Assembly: GCA_963706785.1 (NCBI GenBank)
Contig: CAVPNJ010000002.1
Location: 620,001-684,000, forward strand
Direction of reading: 5' to 3'
DNA length: 64,000 nt
Source of the DNA: Pollutimonas sp963706785
GTDB lineage: Bacteria; Pseudomonadota; Gammaproteobacteria; Burkholderiales; Burkholderiaceae_B
Shown here: positions 1-8,661 of the stretch, one piece after another
Position numbering within the stretch: the first letter of the stretch is position 1
Layout of the letters: the number at the start of each line of letters is the position of its first letter
The notes under the pieces: model-generated
The model's input: the letters and a program-made list of their open reading frames with translations, nothing else
Databases searched by the model: none
Told to the model about the DNA's origin: nothing
Program-made: the position numbers and the translations under genes

Positions 1-542
1 GAGGGAACGGGCTGTAGTGCCAGACGTAATGGTGCAGGTGAGGTTTGCTGAGACGCAGCCAATGGACGCATCAAGACAAATAAGGTGTTGCCTTCCTGGG
101 CAGCCAGTTGCAGGCGGCGCAGTGATTGGTTGCGTACGGCATCCTGCCACAGCAGTACGGCAGCAAATGCACCGCTGCGTAAAACTTGTTCCGCTGTCCA
201 TAAGGCGTCGGCAGTTCGTCCGGGCCGCGTCCAGAGCAGACATGAAAGGAGACCTCCCCAGCTTGACCATGCGGATGCCTGAGGCAAGTACGGCGGCTGT
301 ACGAGTACAACCGGTCGTTCACCAAGACGGAGCAGAGCGGGGCGCAGCAGTTGGAGTTCGCCTATCCCCGGTTGTTGTACAAGGATGTCGATCAGGTTAC
401 CCAGGGGCCATCCGCCGCCGGGTAATTCTGCAGACACTGCGGCGAAGCCGGTGTCGATATAGTGTCCCGGCGAACGGGAAAGCTGTGAAGCCCGCCAGAG
501 CGCGGGATGGATGCGTTCTGGTTCGGAGGTGATGGGGTGCAT
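1..542 (-). CDS. imuA: ImuA-type translesion synthesis accessory protein (C-terminus beyond window)
   Basis: The minus strand is open from an ATG at 542 to the left edge (180 codons). It encodes a RecA/SulA-like protein resembling ImuA, the partner of ImuB and DnaE2 in the bacterial SOS mutasome. Seen: the start MHPITSEPERIHPALW, the glycine-rich ELPGGGWPLGNLIDIL patch that stands where RecA has its P-loop, then ADALWTAEQVLRSG and AAVLLWQDAVRNQSLRRLQLA, which are typical of ImuA. The start is set by a strong ribosome site (GGAGGAT, 549-555). A textbook LexA box lies 22 bases upstream of the start. imuB and dnaE2 are expected just outside the window on the left but cannot be seen. The glycine-rich loop lacks the GK[ST] of a true ATP site, as is usual for ImuA. 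Confidence 0.82.
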   Translation of the reverse strand, partial: MHPITSEPERIHPALWRASQLSRSPGHYIDTGFAAVSAELPGGGWPLGNLIDILVQQPGIGELQLLRPALLRLGERPVVLVQPPYLPQASAWSSWGGLLSCLLWTRPGRTADALWTAEQVLRSGAFAAVLLWQDAVRNQSLRRLQLAAQEGNTLFVLMRPLAASQQTSPAPLRLALQPVP

Positions 543-563
543 GGTGAGATCCTCCAGCAACAA

Positions 564-583
564 TACTGTATAAATAAACAGTA
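564..583. promoter_or_regulatory. LexA (SOS) box upstream of imuA
   Basis: The core at 566-581 is CTGT, eight A/T bases, ACAG: a perfect match to the LexA operator pattern CTGT-N8-ACAG. It is extended by TA on both sides to a 20-base dyad. It lies 22 bases upstream of the imuA start, so LexA bound here would block imuA transcription until DNA damage. The divergent thiamine-diphosphate gene starts about 100 bases away and could be affected too, but nothing shows that. Confidence 0.88.
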
Positions 584-684
584 TATAGCTTCCGGACGAA
601 TAGCGGAATTCTGTACAGGGGCACATAAGTTGCTATGCCTTCAACTGCCTTGTGCCGGATTACATCTTTAAACGGAGCCAATGA

Positions 685-2481
685 ATGCCTACGACAGCGG
701 ATATTCTGATTGAAACCTTGATTGATTGGGACGTGAAATTTGTCTTCGGGCTTCCCGGCGACGGTATTAACGGCTTTATGGAATCCCTGCGTACGCGGCA
801 GGACCAGATTCATTTCATTCAGGTCCGTCATGAGCAGTCTGCCGCCTTTATGGCATGTGCCTATGCAAAATGGACCGGAAAATTGGGTGTGTGTCTTGCA
901 ACGTCTGGACCAGGAGGTACAAACCTTCTAACCGGTTTGTACGATGCCAAACTGGATCAAGCTCCAGTACTAGCCATTACAGGCATGCAATATCACGATC
1001 TGGTCGCAACGTTTACACAGCAAGATATCGATCTGACGCGCGTGTTTAACGATGTCGCTGTTTTCAATGCCCAAGTGACTGATGGCGCGCATATGGAAAA
1101 TATGGCGGGCCTGGCCTGCCGGTCAGCCTTATCCCGACGTGGCGTTGCGCATCTATCGGTGGCTAACGACGTGCAAGAGCAGAATATCGATCAGGCTGCC
1201 CGCTCGAAGCGCAATAAGCCCGGACATCAACCTAATGACTGGTTCGAAGGCCGCCGGCTTCCTAGCGATGCCGAACTTGACAAGGCTATTGAGATATTGA
1301 ACGGAGCGTCCAAAGTGGCAATACTGGCCGGCCGTGGAGCACTCGCTGCACGCGCAGAGCTTGAACGTACGGCTGACCTGTTGGCAGCGCCTGTTGCCAA
1401 AGCCCTGCTTGGCAAGGCTGCGTTGCCGGACGATCATCCTTATTCCACGGGGGGAATAGGGATTCTCGGTACGCTGCCTTCGCAAATAACAATGGAACAA
1501 TGTGATGCACTACTGATTGTTGGCTCGTCGTTTCCCTACATTGAGTACTACCCCAAGCCCGGTCAGGCACGCGGAGTGCAAATTGACCGCGATGGCCAGC
1601 GTATCGGCTTGCGACATCCGATCGAGGCCGGTCTGGTGGGCGATGCTGCGGAAACCTTGCGTAGGCTGAACGAGCGCCTGACACGTAAAGAGGATCGAAG
1701 CTTCCTGCAGCAGGCGCAAACTGGAATGGCCCGATGGCGTGAATTGATGAACCTGTCCGAGACAAAAGATCAGACCCCGCTTAAGCCGCAATTGATAACA
1801 AAGGCATTCGGACGTCGCTTTCCTGACAATGCGGTGCTAGTGACTGACTCGGGACAGAACACGGAATTGGGTGCACGCCACATTGACATGCGCGACGGCC
1901 AGGCTTTTGGCGTTTCCGGAACCCTGGCTTCTATGGCTTGCGGTTTGCCGTATGCCATTGCAGCCGGTATTGCTTTCCCAGGAAGACCAGTTTTTGCCAT
2001 AGTGGGCGATGGCGGGCTGGCGATGCAACTGGGGGAATTCTCCACTGCCGTGCGCTATGGTGTCGCGCTTAAAGTGCTGGTCATCAAGAACAGCATGCTT
2101 AATCAAATTGCCTGGGAACAAATGATGTTTTTGGGTAATCCACAGTTCGGTTGCGAACTGCAGCCCATTGACTTTGCCAAGGCTGCCGAGGCCATGGGCG
2201 GTCGCGGATTTACCGTCGAGCGTCCCGAAGATGTAGAAGCCGTGCTTGATCAGGCATTTGCGGTCGAGGGCCCGGTTATTATCGAAGCGGTCGTCGACCC
2301 TTACGAGCCCATGATGCCGCCGAAAATGCCAGCTGACTACCTGGCTCATTTTAAAGCAGCCTTGCCGGAGACCCCGGGTCATGAGCGCATTCAAGCAAAT
2401 GTAAATCAAGAGCCGCTTCAAACCTTGATGAATGGAGACGCAGCTGTTCCCTCTCTATCCGGCGGGCCCGAACGACACTAA
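685..2481 (+). CDS. Thiamine-diphosphate-dependent enzyme, pyruvate oxidase/acetolactate synthase type
   Basis: 598 residues with the three-domain layout of the POX/AHAS family: N-terminal pyrimidine domain with the activating glutamate in RHEQSAA (Glu50), a central domain, and a C-terminal diphosphate domain with GDGGLAMQ (near residue 441) followed by NSMLNQI, the GDG-N metal/ThDP motif. Closest in feel to the PoxB-like pyruvate dehydrogenase (quinone) group, whose members are about 570-600 residues. It could instead be an acetolactate-synthase-like or other decarboxylase; the substrate cannot be read from sequence. The start is supported by GGAG at 675-678. An ATG at 681 is out of frame. 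The gene ends 2 bases before the convergent manganese transporter gene. Confidence 0.8.
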   Translation: MPTTADILIETLIDWDVKFVFGLPGDGINGFMESLRTRQDQIHFIQVRHEQSAAFMACAYAKWTGKLGVCLATSGPGGTNLLTGLYDAKLDQAPVLAITGMQYHDLVATFTQQDIDLTRVFNDVAVFNAQVTDGAHMENMAGLACRSALSRRGVAHLSVANDVQEQNIDQAARSKRNKPGHQPNDWFEGRRLPSDAELDKAIEILNGASKVAILAGRGALAARAELERTADLLAAPVAKALLGKAALPDDHPYSTGGIGILGTLPSQITMEQCDALLIVGSSFPYIEYYPKPGQARGVQIDRDGQRIGLRHPIEAGLVGDAAETLRRLNERLTRKEDRSFLQQAQTGMARWRELMNLSETKDQTPLKPQLITKAFGRRFPDNAVLVTDSGQNTELGARHIDMRDGQAFGVSGTLASMACGLPYAIAAGIAFPGRPVFAIVGDGGLAMQLGEFSTAVRYGVALKVLVIKNSMLNQIAWEQMMFLGNPQFGCELQPIDFAKAAEAMGGRGFTVERPEDVEAVLDQAFAVEGPVIIEAVVDPYEPMMPPKMPADYLAHFKAALPETPGHERIQANVNQEPLQTLMNGDAAVPSLSGGPERH

Positions 2482-2483
2482 TG

Positions 2484-3830
2484 CTAAGCCCGGAAAAAAT
2501 CTACCAGTAACTTGACATTCAGCACAACGATAAGGATGGCAATACACCAAGCGAGGATGGAAATGCTTCGCCCGATCACAAGATTGCCCATCAGTTTTCG
2601 GTCGGACACAAAGCTTACTAGCGGAATGACGGCAAAGGGCAGTTGCATTGACAAAACGACTTGGCTGAATATCAATAATTTGGCCGCACCGCTCTCGCCA
2701 TATAGACTGGTCACTGCAATGACAGGGATGATCGCCAGACCACGCGTTAACAAACGGCGTGCCCACGGCGGAAGGCGAAGATTCAAGAAGCCCTCCATGA
2801 TGATCTGGCCAGCCAGCGTAGCAGTCACCGTAGAATTAATTCCTGAGGCAAGCAGCGCCACTGCAAATATTACCGAGGCAAATTCGACGCCCAGCATGGG
2901 CGAAAGCAAGTGATAGGCTTGCTCGATTTCTTCAACGTCTGTACGGCCAGCCTTATGAAAAACCGACGCAGCGGTGATCAGGATAGCTGCGTTGATGAAT
3001 AGGGCGAGCATAAGGGCGATGGTACTGTCGGTTACCGCCCAGCGGATGCCTTGGCGACGACCTTTCTCGGTCCGCGAATAGGCGCGCGTCTGTACGATAG
3101 ACGAGTGTAGATACAGATTATGGGGCATGACTGTGGCGCCGATTATGCCGATAGCCAGGTAAAGCGCGGCAGGGTCCATGACGACCTGCGCCTGCGGTAA
3201 AAAGCCGTGAAGCAATTCGGCCATATCGGGTTGTGCCAACACCATCTGAATAGCGAAACAGCAAAAAATGACAGCGAGCAGGGCAATGACAAACGCTTCG
3301 AGCCAACGGAAGCCGAAACGCATCAGCAGCAGAACAAGAAATACATCGGCGGCCGTGATGGCGGCGCCCCAAATAAGCGGAATACCAAATAGCAGATTAA
3401 GCGCGATGGCAGTCCCGATGACCTCGGCCAGATCGCAAGCGATGATCGCAATTTCACAAGCCAACCACAATACGATGCCCACAGGCCTGGAGTATTGCTC
3501 GCGGCAGGCCTGGGCCAGATCGCGATCAGTCACGATGCCCAGCCGCGCCGCCAAACCCTGCAGGACTATGGCCATCAGGTTGGATAACAGTATGATGGAC
3601 AACAAGGTGTAGCCGAATTTCGATCCACCTGCCAGGTCCGTTGCCCAGTTACCCGGGTCCATATATCCGACCGCTACCAAATAGCCGGGTCCAAGGAATG
3701 CCAACAGACGGCGCAGCCAATGGCCGTGCTTAGGAACCGGTACGCTGCCGTTCAGCTTACCCAGACTCAAGCGTAACCCTTGTGGGGCTGATCGCTGCTG
3801 CGGATCTGTGTAATAGGCTGAATCTTTCAT
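2484..3830 (-). CDS. mntH: Nramp-family Mn2+/Fe2+ transporter (MntH)
   Basis: 448 residues, a proton-coupled divalent metal importer of the inner membrane. The two signature metal-site motifs of Nramp proteins are intact: MDPGNW in the first helix (DPGN at 58-61) and VMPHNLYLHSS in helix 6 (near 235). About eleven hydrophobic helices are visible. I chose the internal ATG at 3830 (MKDSAYYTDP), because the upstream in-frame ATG at 3866 would add a Cys/Trp-rich 12-residue leader unlike the family. Neither start has a strong ribosome site. It ends 2 bases from the convergent ThDP-enzyme gene. No MntR or Fur site was recognised upstream. A second, divergent Nramp paralogue lies at 4866. Confidence 0.88.
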   Translation of the reverse strand: MKDSAYYTDPQQRSAPQGLRLSLGKLNGSVPVPKHGHWLRRLLAFLGPGYLVAVGYMDPGNWATDLAGGSKFGYTLLSIILLSNLMAIVLQGLAARLGIVTDRDLAQACREQYSRPVGIVLWLACEIAIIACDLAEVIGTAIALNLLFGIPLIWGAAITAADVFLVLLLMRFGFRWLEAFVIALLAVIFCCFAIQMVLAQPDMAELLHGFLPQAQVVMDPAALYLAIGIIGATVMPHNLYLHSSIVQTRAYSRTEKGRRQGIRWAVTDSTIALMLALFINAAILITAASVFHKAGRTDVEEIEQAYHLLSPMLGVEFASVIFAVALLASGINSTVTATLAGQIIMEGFLNLRLPPWARRLLTRGLAIIPVIAVTSLYGESGAAKLLIFSQVVLSMQLPFAVIPLVSFVSDRKLMGNLVIGRSISILAWCIAILIVVLNVKLLVDFFRA

Positions 3831-3967
3831 GGCGCAGGTCCACAAGGAACAGAACCAAGAATACACCTTGAAAGTATGCGTGCGCTACTTTGTGACAGTA
3901 AACCGAAGGACCGCATTATTGGTTGTGCGGCTTGCCGTTTGACTATCAAGCGACTAGGCTAAACAGT

Positions 3968-4780
3968 ATGAACATCTTGTTGGTTTCGACTATTGCGCTT
4001 TTGGCAACTGGGCTATGGGCTTGGCTGCCAAGGTATCGCTTGAAACAGGCAATTCGAGCCCCGTTTCCCGACCGTTTAGTAGCAGTTCTTGAAAAGAATG
4101 TTCCGGTTTATTCAAAAATGCCCGTCGAGCTTCAGCTGCAGCTGCAGGGCTTGGTCAAGCAGTTCTTACACCAGAAAACTTTTTACGGTTGTGGCGGCCT
4201 GGAGATAAACGATGAAATAAAGGTGACGATTGCCGGCATAGCTTGTTTATTGCTGTTGAATCGGAAACCTCGTGTTTATCCGCAATTGAACTCTGTTCTT
4301 GTTTATCCATCTGCCTTCATTGCTCCTAGAACTGAGATCGAGCCGGGCGGGGTGGTGACATACCATAAAGAGGGACTGCTGGGCGAATCATGGGGCGACG
4401 GCCGAGTGGTCCTGGCCTGGGATGAAGTCAAGGATGATGCAAGCAATTTTTCAGACGGGCATAACGTTGTTCTGCATGAGTTTGCACATCAGCTGGATGA
4501 TGAAGCGGGTAATGCCGACGGTGTCCCCATTCTGGGAAAGCGGTCAAGCTACCAAAGGTGGGCAGCAGTGTTCTCGCGTGAGTATGCGGCGCTGCAGTCA
4601 GCCGCCCTTCATGGTGACGAATCGGTCCTGGATGAATATGGGGCGACGAGTCCGGCTGAGTTCTTTGCTGTCGTAACCGAAACGTTTTTCGCGAAGTCAT
4701 CACAACTGGCTGAACATCATCCCGAGTTATTTGAGGAACTTAAGAATTATTATCGGGTCGATCCACGAAGCTGGCAATAG
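3968..4780 (+). CDS. mtfA: MtfA-family zinc peptidase (M90)
   Basis: 270 residues of the MtfA (Mlc titration factor A) family, DUF980/peptidase M90. MtfA is a zinc metallopeptidase that in enteric bacteria binds the glucose repressor Mlc. Seen: the zinc motif HEFAH (170-174) followed by QLDDEAG, the conserved LAWDEVK and GESWGDG segments, and the C-terminal FFAVVTETFF helix carrying the downstream acidic ligand. The N-terminus has one hydrophobic stretch (MNILLVSTIALLATGLWAWL), so the protein may be membrane-attached, which is common in betaproteobacterial members. I start at 3968; the earlier ATG at 3923 adds 15 unconvincing residues. Mlc itself is not encoded here, so the regulatory partner is unknown. 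Confidence 0.85.
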   Translation: MNILLVSTIALLATGLWAWLPRYRLKQAIRAPFPDRLVAVLEKNVPVYSKMPVELQLQLQGLVKQFLHQKTFYGCGGLEINDEIKVTIAGIACLLLLNRKPRVYPQLNSVLVYPSAFIAPRTEIEPGGVVTYHKEGLLGESWGDGRVVLAWDEVKDDASNFSDGHNVVLHEFAHQLDDEAGNADGVPILGKRSSYQRWAAVFSREYAALQSAALHGDESVLDEYGATSPAEFFAVVTETFFAKSSQLAEHHPELFEELKNYYRVDPRSWQ

Positions 4781-4865
4781 TACGGTTTTTAAGAAGATGT
4801 GCATGAAGGTGTTGTTTCCTTCGCCATTTGCAGCGGTAGCGGGTCCTTATTTGTGAAGACAAAAA

Positions 4866-6155
4866 ATGCCATCAACAACGCGCGGAGCAAAGCCCGAAAC
4901 GTCGCCAGACATATGGCTAGATAAATTGGGCCCGGGGCTGATTACCGGTGCAGCCGACGACGACCCAAGTGGCATCGCAACCTATTCGCAGGCAGGCGCG
5001 CAATTTGGTTTTAGCATGTTATGGACGTTGTTCCTGACCTATCCCCTGATGGTCGGCGTTCAGGTGATAAGCGCCAAAATAGGACGGGTAAGCGGACACG
5101 GACTAGCGACCAACATTCGCCAGCATTACCCGCGGTGGCTGCTCTATTTCATTGTCGGGCTATTGCTTGTGGCAAATACTATCAATATCGCTGCTGACCT
5201 TGCCGCAATGGCCGATGCTTTGAATTTGTTAGTTGGCGGTCCGATCCATTTTTATGCACTGGGTTTTGGCGCCGCATCGTTGTTATTCCAGATAATTGTT
5301 CCTTACAAGCGCTATGTCCGCATTCTGAAGTGGCTCACTCTTGCGCTCCTGGCGTATGTCGCCACCGTATTCGTCGTACATGTGCCGTGGGCACAGGTAC
5401 TGAAAAATACCTTCCTGCCTCACTTCGCGTGGAAAACCGAATTTGTCACTACGGTGGTGGCGGTATTCGGCACAACTATCAGTCCCTATTTATTCTTCTG
5501 GCAAACCTCTCAAGAGGTAGAGGAACAGCGGGCAGAAGTAAGGGCTGCTCCGCTCAGGTATGCTCCAGAGCAGGCTTCCAGTAATTTTCGACGTATCAAT
5601 GCCGACACGTTGATTGGTATGGGATTTTCGAACGCTGTCGCATATTTTATTATCTTGACCACTGCGGTGACGTTGAACTTGCACGGCATTACCGATATTC
5701 AATCGTCCGCACAGGCTGCGTCAGCATTACGCCCCATTGCCGGTGAGCTGGCTTTCGGGCTATTCAGCGCCGGCATCATTGGTACTGGCCTGCTCGCCGT
5801 GCCAGTGCTGGCGGGCTCGGCCGCTTATGCAGTGGCGGGAGCCTTTAACTGGAAAAACAGCCTGGAATTAAGACCGTCGCTGGCCAAAAAGTTCTACAGC
5901 ATCATCGCTATTTCCACCTTGGTCGGGGTGACAATTTGCTTCGCGCCAATTGAGCCGATTAAAGCTTTGTATTGGAGCGCTGTAATTAATGGCGTTATTT
6001 CCGTTCCTATCCTGGTTGTAATGATGCTGATTGCGGCACGTTCAGACGTAATGGGACAATTTGTTATCAGCCTTAGGTTGAGGGTATTGGGCTGGCTCTG
6101 CGTTGCAGTGATGGCGGCGGCCGTAGGGACAATGTTTGCAACTATGGGGAATTAA
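4866..6155 (+). CDS. Nramp-related divalent metal transporter with altered metal-site motifs
   Basis: 429 residues, polytopic, clearly of the Nramp/SLC11 fold. The helix-1 motif reads DDDPSGIATY (DPSG at 33-36) where Mn/Fe transporters have DPGN, and helix 6 reads TTISPYLFFWQTSQE where they have MPH. These are the residues that ligate the metal, so the substrate is probably not the same as for the mntH at 2484. Nramp-related magnesium transporters (the NRMT group) also depart from the classical motifs, so Mg2+ is one candidate, but this is inference. The start has only a weak ribosome site. The 3' end overlaps the convergent recombinase gene by 14 bases. Confidence 0.8.
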   Translation: MPSTTRGAKPETSPDIWLDKLGPGLITGAADDDPSGIATYSQAGAQFGFSMLWTLFLTYPLMVGVQVISAKIGRVSGHGLATNIRQHYPRWLLYFIVGLLLVANTINIAADLAAMADALNLLVGGPIHFYALGFGAASLLFQIIVPYKRYVRILKWLTLALLAYVATVFVVHVPWAQVLKNTFLPHFAWKTEFVTTVVAVFGTTISPYLFFWQTSQEVEEQRAEVRAAPLRYAPEQASSNFRRINADTLIGMGFSNAVAYFIILTTAVTLNLHGITDIQSSAQAASALRPIAGELAFGLFSAGIIGTGLLAVPVLAGSAAYAVAGAFNWKNSLELRPSLAKKFYSIIAISTLVGVTICFAPIEPIKALYWSAVINGVISVPILVVMMLIAARSDVMGQFVISLRLRVLGWLCVAVMAAAVGTMFATMGN

Positions 6156-7350
6156 CAGGCCAATCAATCTTGTGTTTTCCCTCTGTCGCCCGATGCCGTG
6201 CGTCGTCCGACGAGTGCAGGTAGGTGTTGGTCGTACTGATAGACTCGTGCCCCAGGTTATCGCGCACGTATCGTAGATCTACTTCATTGTTAGCCATACT
6301 GGATCCGGCCGTGTGGCGCAACCAGTGAGCAGAAGCTTGTTCTAGGCGTCGGGCTTGGGCTTCGAACTGGATTCCTCGCGCGCGAAGGCGCGCTGCCGCG
6401 GCTTTGAACACTTCTTTGACCATCGAGTGGACGGCAGCACGAGTAAGGCTACGAGGCTGGCGTCCAATAGGTAATAGAAGGGGGGTAGTTTCTTCCTGTA
6501 TGGGGAAAGGGGGGAATCCGTTTTCACGACGGTACGAGGCAAGCTCGCCCATCAGTTCGCTTGTGGCCGGAACAATTCTAGTTTTGTCGCCTTTACCCGT
6601 AATTTCCAGCCACCAGCGATCTTGCCCGCCGCTATCCCGCCGGCAGAAGAAGTTGCCCATATTGTTTTGCGTAACTTCGGAAATACGTAGCCCGCATAAG
6701 TACAACAAGGAAAACAACCAGCGCAGTCGAAAATAACGTTCGCGCTGGCGGGGTGTATCGCGGGGCATGACCTCGATTGCAAGTTTCACTTCTGTCCACG
6801 CGTCATCGTCAAGATAGCGGGTAACGCGAGGCTTCGCTTTACGGTTTCGTTGGCGCGACAGCGACAGGGGGTTTCCTGCCAAATAGCCGGCGGTCACCAG
6901 CCAGGCAAACATTGTATTCAAGATAATAATGGCCTGGCGACGGCTTGTGGGCGCCAATGGTCCGGCGAACGGACGCCAGTCGGGATGAGCCCGTGCCACC
7001 TTTCTTCCACGCGGCATTATCCATTGGGCCGCTGGCTGTGGATCGACCAAAAAATGCTGATACGCAAGCAAATCTTCGTGTGTCAATGAAGATATCGGTT
7101 TGTGTAGAACAAGGGTGGACCAAAGCATTAGCCTTTCGGCTTCTTTACGGTAATTGCTGAAAGTGGCGGGTGTATCAACAAAACGTGCGAGCCATACCTT
7201 TATGGCCTCGATGTCGGTATCGGCGGCAATTTGTGGACGGTTTCCCAGAGCGCGGTTGATGCCGTACCGGCCGTCGACAACCTGCGGGCTCGAAGGCGAA
7301 ATAGACGCGGCAAGTTCAATCTCGGAACTTTGTTTAGGGGTTCTAGGCAT
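6142..7350 (-). CDS. Tyrosine site-specific recombinase, TnpS/XerD-like
   Basis: 402 residues. The catalytic set of the tyrosine recombinases is complete: Arg222 (CGLRISEV), Lys253 (GKGDKTR), His342-x-x-Arg345 (HWLRHT), His368 (LGHES) and the nucleophile Tyr377 (NTYLH). A SAM-like N-terminal core-binding domain spans roughly 40-160. The gene is divergent from a KfrA-like protein gene at 7496, with a perfect inverted repeat in the 145-base gap. This arrangement resembles the tnpS/tnpT cointegrate-resolution module of Tn4651-type Tn3-family transposons, but no tnpA or transposon ends are present. Part of this gene is echoed, decayed, at about 47000-47212 beside the dif-like site. Probably active; its target is inferred to be the inverted repeat. 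Confidence 0.87.
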   Translation of the reverse strand: MPRTPKQSSEIELAASISPSSPQVVDGRYGINRALGNRPQIAADTDIEAIKVWLARFVDTPATFSNYRKEAERLMLWSTLVLHKPISSLTHEDLLAYQHFLVDPQPAAQWIMPRGRKVARAHPDWRPFAGPLAPTSRRQAIIILNTMFAWLVTAGYLAGNPLSLSRQRNRKAKPRVTRYLDDDAWTEVKLAIEVMPRDTPRQRERYFRLRWLFSLLYLCGLRISEVTQNNMGNFFCRRDSGGQDRWWLEITGKGDKTRIVPATSELMGELASYRRENGFPPFPIQEETTPLLLPIGRQPRSLTRAAVHSMVKEVFKAAAARLRARGIQFEAQARRLEQASAHWLRHTAGSSMANNEVDLRYVRDNLGHESISTTNTYLHSSDDARHRATEGKHKIDWPVNSP

Positions 7351-7393
7351 TGCTCGATTAGTTTTGGTTTTTCTACTGCCCGATTATATAGAT

Positions 7394-7419
7394 TTTGACA
7401 TTATAAGGATAATGTCAAA
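7394..7419. promoter_or_regulatory. Perfect inverted repeat, probable recombination core of the divergent recombinase/KfrA module
   Basis: Arms TTTGACATTAT (7394-7404) and ATAATGTCAAA (7409-7419) are perfect reverse complements separated by AAGG. Read as 10-base arms with a 6-base centre, the geometry is that of Xer/dif-type sites. The right arm with the next base, TAATGTCAAAT, matches the classical XerD half-site TTATGTTAAAT at 9 of 11 positions. It lies between the recombinase and KfrA-like starts, as the rst site lies between tnpS and tnpT. An operator role for either gene is equally possible; both may be true. Confidence 0.6.
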
Positions 7420-7458
7420 TAAGAGTGTGTGTTTGATTAAATATACAACATGATACGT

Positions 7459-7480
7459 AGTATTATTAGATAAAAATACT
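7459..7480. promoter_or_regulatory. Secondary inverted repeat before the KfrA-like gene
   Basis: AGTATT (7459-7464) and AATACT (7475-7480) form a dyad with a 10-base centre, 15 bases before the start codon. KfrA-type proteins commonly bind repeats near their own promoter, so this is a candidate operator or accessory recombination site. Weak evidence in a very A/T-rich gap. Confidence 0.3.
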
Positions 7481-7495
7481 TTATGGAATTTCATA

Positions 7496-8569
7496 ATGGC
7501 CACCGATATCGTCAACGAAGCAGCGCTTGCGCGCGATATAGAAGAACTCCGGGAAAGGTTTACTAATACGCAAGAGCTTTATCGCGAGGTGTGTGCCCTG
7601 CTGTTCTTTCGGTATGGCATTACGCCCACGGCGAATAAGCTTTATCAGCTGGTACGAAAGGGCAGCATGAGCGCTCCGGCGGATGCGCTTACCAAGTTTT
7701 GGGAAGATCTAAGGGAAAAGAGCCGCACGCGCATAGAACACCCCGATTTACCCGAAGCCTTAAAAGCTGCCGCCGGTAGTCTGATCGCAGAGCTTTGGGG
7801 CAAGGCGCAGGCAGCCGCCGATGATTCGTTGGCTGTATATAAAGCTGAAGCCCAGGAGCAGGTTGCCCAAGCTCATGCTCAAGTGGTCCAAAGTGAAGCT
7901 AAGGTAGACGCTGCCAACGCGGATCGCACTTTGGCGTACACGACCCTCGAATCAATTAAAGAAGAATTGAGTCGAACGCGGCGGCATGTCGCAGCCCTTG
8001 AAGAAAGGTCGGCAACCGCCGAGACATCCCGCATTTCTTTGGAAGCGTCGCTGGAAGAGGCCAGAAAAGAAAACAGGGCGCTAGTGCAACAATTAAACGA
8101 AGGTCATCAGAAATTTTCTGCTCAGATCGATAAGCTTCGAGCCGCGATGGAACTTGCCGACGAGCGTTCCAGGTCAGCCGAGAAACGTGCGCTGCTGGAC
8201 ATCGATCGCGAACGAATTGCTGCGACCCGGCTGCGCAAAGAGCTAGAGCAAAATAAGGTTGAATCATCAAAAATCGCTGAACGTCATCGTAGCGAATTGG
8301 ATTCGATTCAGGACCAGCTGGGCGATCTCAAGCAAAAGAATGGTCAGCTGCAGGGCATGCTGCAAGCGGTCGGCGCCGAGCGCGACCTCTCAATCAGCGA
8401 AAGCAATCAGTTGCAACTTCAGCTTAGCGATGTGGGCGCGCAGGCAGCGGTCTTGAAGGCGCGGGAAGATGAATGGCGTCGCAAGGCGCATGAGCTGCAA
8501 GAACTTCTTACGGCTGCAACCAGAGTGAGCAAAAATGCGCCGCGCCGTCGAGCGACGTCCGCCTCGTAG
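7496..8569 (+). CDS. KfrA-like DNA-binding coiled-coil protein (TnpT-like)
   Basis: 357 residues. The first about 115 residues resemble the KfrA N-terminal DNA-binding domain (ALLFFRYGITPTANKLYQLVRKGSMSAPADALTKFWEDLREKSR). The remainder, from about 120 to 345, is a nearly uninterrupted coiled coil rich in Glu, Gln, Arg, Ala and Leu, ending in a basic tail (APRRRATSAS). KfrA proteins are plasmid transcriptional/nucleoid-type regulators. TnpT of Tn4651, the helper of the TnpS recombinase, has the same architecture. Divergence from the tyrosine recombinase favours a helper role in recombination. It starts with ATGGCC at 7496 behind a weak GGAA site. Confidence 0.75.
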   Translation: MATDIVNEAALARDIEELRERFTNTQELYREVCALLFFRYGITPTANKLYQLVRKGSMSAPADALTKFWEDLREKSRTRIEHPDLPEALKAAAGSLIAELWGKAQAAADDSLAVYKAEAQEQVAQAHAQVVQSEAKVDAANADRTLAYTTLESIKEELSRTRRHVAALEERSATAETSRISLEASLEEARKENRALVQQLNEGHQKFSAQIDKLRAAMELADERSRSAEKRALLDIDRERIAATRLRKELEQNKVESSKIAERHRSELDSIQDQLGDLKQKNGQLQGMLQAVGAERDLSISESNQLQLQLSDVGAQAAVLKAREDEWRRKAHELQELLTAATRVSKNAPRRRATSAS

Positions 8570-8661
8570 GGGACACAGTCATCTTGTGGTTTCGTTTTTC
8601 TAAGCACGCTGGGACAGTATTGTGTTGCGAGCAGTAGACGTTGCGTAAAACTAGGCTGCTA

